Shown: piece after piece, positions 63,641 to 64,000 of the stretch
Layout: every line of letters starts with the position of its first letter
Position numbering within the stretch: position 1 is the first letter of the stretch
Assembly (NCBI GenBank): GCA_900239685.1
Contig: OENT01000099.1
Location: 124,001 to 188,000 of the forward strand
Source: Rotaria macrura
Taxonomy: Eukaryota; Rotifera; Eurotatoria; Philodinida; Philodinidae
Direction: 5' to 3'
Length of the DNA stretch: 64,000 bases
Program-made: the position numbers and the translations under genes
Notes under the pieces: model-generated
What the model was told of the DNA's origin: nothing
Databases searched by the model: none
Seen by the model: only the letters and a program-made list of their open reading frames with translations

Positions 63641-63773
63641 CACTTTGCTCATGAAAACAAAGTGTTTAATCGACACTTGATGGATATTCTTTACACTTTT
63701 CTTTTCGTTGTATGTAAACTTCGAATTCCTAAATTGTTCTTATTAATCTAGATATACTCAATGTATATGTCGT

Positions 63774-63842
63774 GCCGAAGTTAAACTTCGGCAAGCATTT
63801 TTGCCGAGGTTAAACTTCGACAAAATTTTTTGTCGAAGTTGT
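63774..63842. repeat. Cluster of GAAGTTAAACTTC-type palindromes
   Basis: The 17-nt palindrome CCGAAGTTAAACTTCGG is followed about 15 nt later by a near copy (CCGAGGTTAAACTTCGAC) and then by a half copy (GTCGAAGTT) after a T-run. It could be a transposon end or a binding-site array. Confidence 0.65.
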
Positions 63843-64000
63843 TCTAACGAGAGGTGGCGCTTTCCGATATATGGCTATCAACCCTGACTTATCCATGAAT
63901 GATCACAAAGAACTGTCTGATATCCTTTATAATCTCCTAAACACCCTAAGAGGTAAAAAACTTGTTGATTTACGGTAAGCTGCAACATTTGAAAAAAATT

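Larger units (their letters stand above)
63155..64000. other. Region 5' of the RNF213 exons, with clustered palindromes
   Basis: The exon ending at 63154 begins at a good acceptor in phase 1, so an upstream exon is expected, but none with a compatible phase was found in this interval; it may lie beyond the window. There are degenerate repeats of AAAATGTCC-type motifs at about 63256-63320, hairpins built from ACAAAGTGTCA/TGACACTTTGT at about 63592-63660, and palindromes CCGAAGTTAAACTTCGG at about 63776-63850. Confidence 0.5.

Overview
This looks like nuclear DNA of a small-genome invertebrate, most likely a bdelloid rotifer. The basis is animal gene families, strongly AT-rich sequence, compact multi-exon genes with GT-AG introns mostly 35-85 nt long, a giant RNF213-type gene, and long AT-rich stretches without genes. 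The species call is inference; no marker gene fixes it.

Layout. 1-3883 is low-complexity, strand-asymmetric DNA with no gene. A decayed ARF-type GTPase copy lies at 3884-4301. Two small minus-strand genes follow: a single-pass membrane protein (4403-4955) and a 290-residue protein with an amidotransferase-like fold (5434-6374). A 7.2 kb gene-poor stretch precedes a complete nine-exon SDHB gene (13573-14955, minus) and an unrecognised six-exon gene (15666-16584, minus). A foldback element fills 16627-17481. A 25-exon WD-repeat plus coiled-coil gene of the WDR87/WDR97 type runs from 25760 to 17815, with a small unrecognised acidic-protein gene upstream (25989-26794). After 3.1 kb of gene-free DNA comes a ten-exon gene (29902-33158, minus) that encodes an OTU-like domain followed by what looks like a divergent Rel-homology region. 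One of its introns carries an 886-bp foldback element flanked by TTAA. Two further inverted-repeat structures occupy 34389-35322 and 35762-37584.

The right half holds a 12-exon unrecognised gene (40035-43184, minus) head-to-head with UNC50 (43610-45476, plus), a tRNA-Gln(UUG) at 45757-45828, a DELE1-like Sel1-repeat gene (46227-47255, plus) and MRPL17 (47708-49388, plus). From 50679 to 63154 on the minus strand lies most of an RNF213 (mysterin) gene, carried mainly on two giant exons. Its 5' end was not found; it may lie beyond 63155 or outside the window.

Several genes have mitochondrial roles (SDHB, MRPL17, the DELE1-like gene), but they are not an operon; each has its own exon structure and spacing. 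All exon models were joined by hand from GT-AG sites and reading phase, and every internal junction is phase-consistent. No intact retroelement, LTR element or CRISPR array was seen. The points most worth following up are the OTU-Rel-like fusion, the RNF213 form with a variant RZ finger, no visible RING and an in-frame stop near its C-terminus, and four separate inverted-repeat elements.
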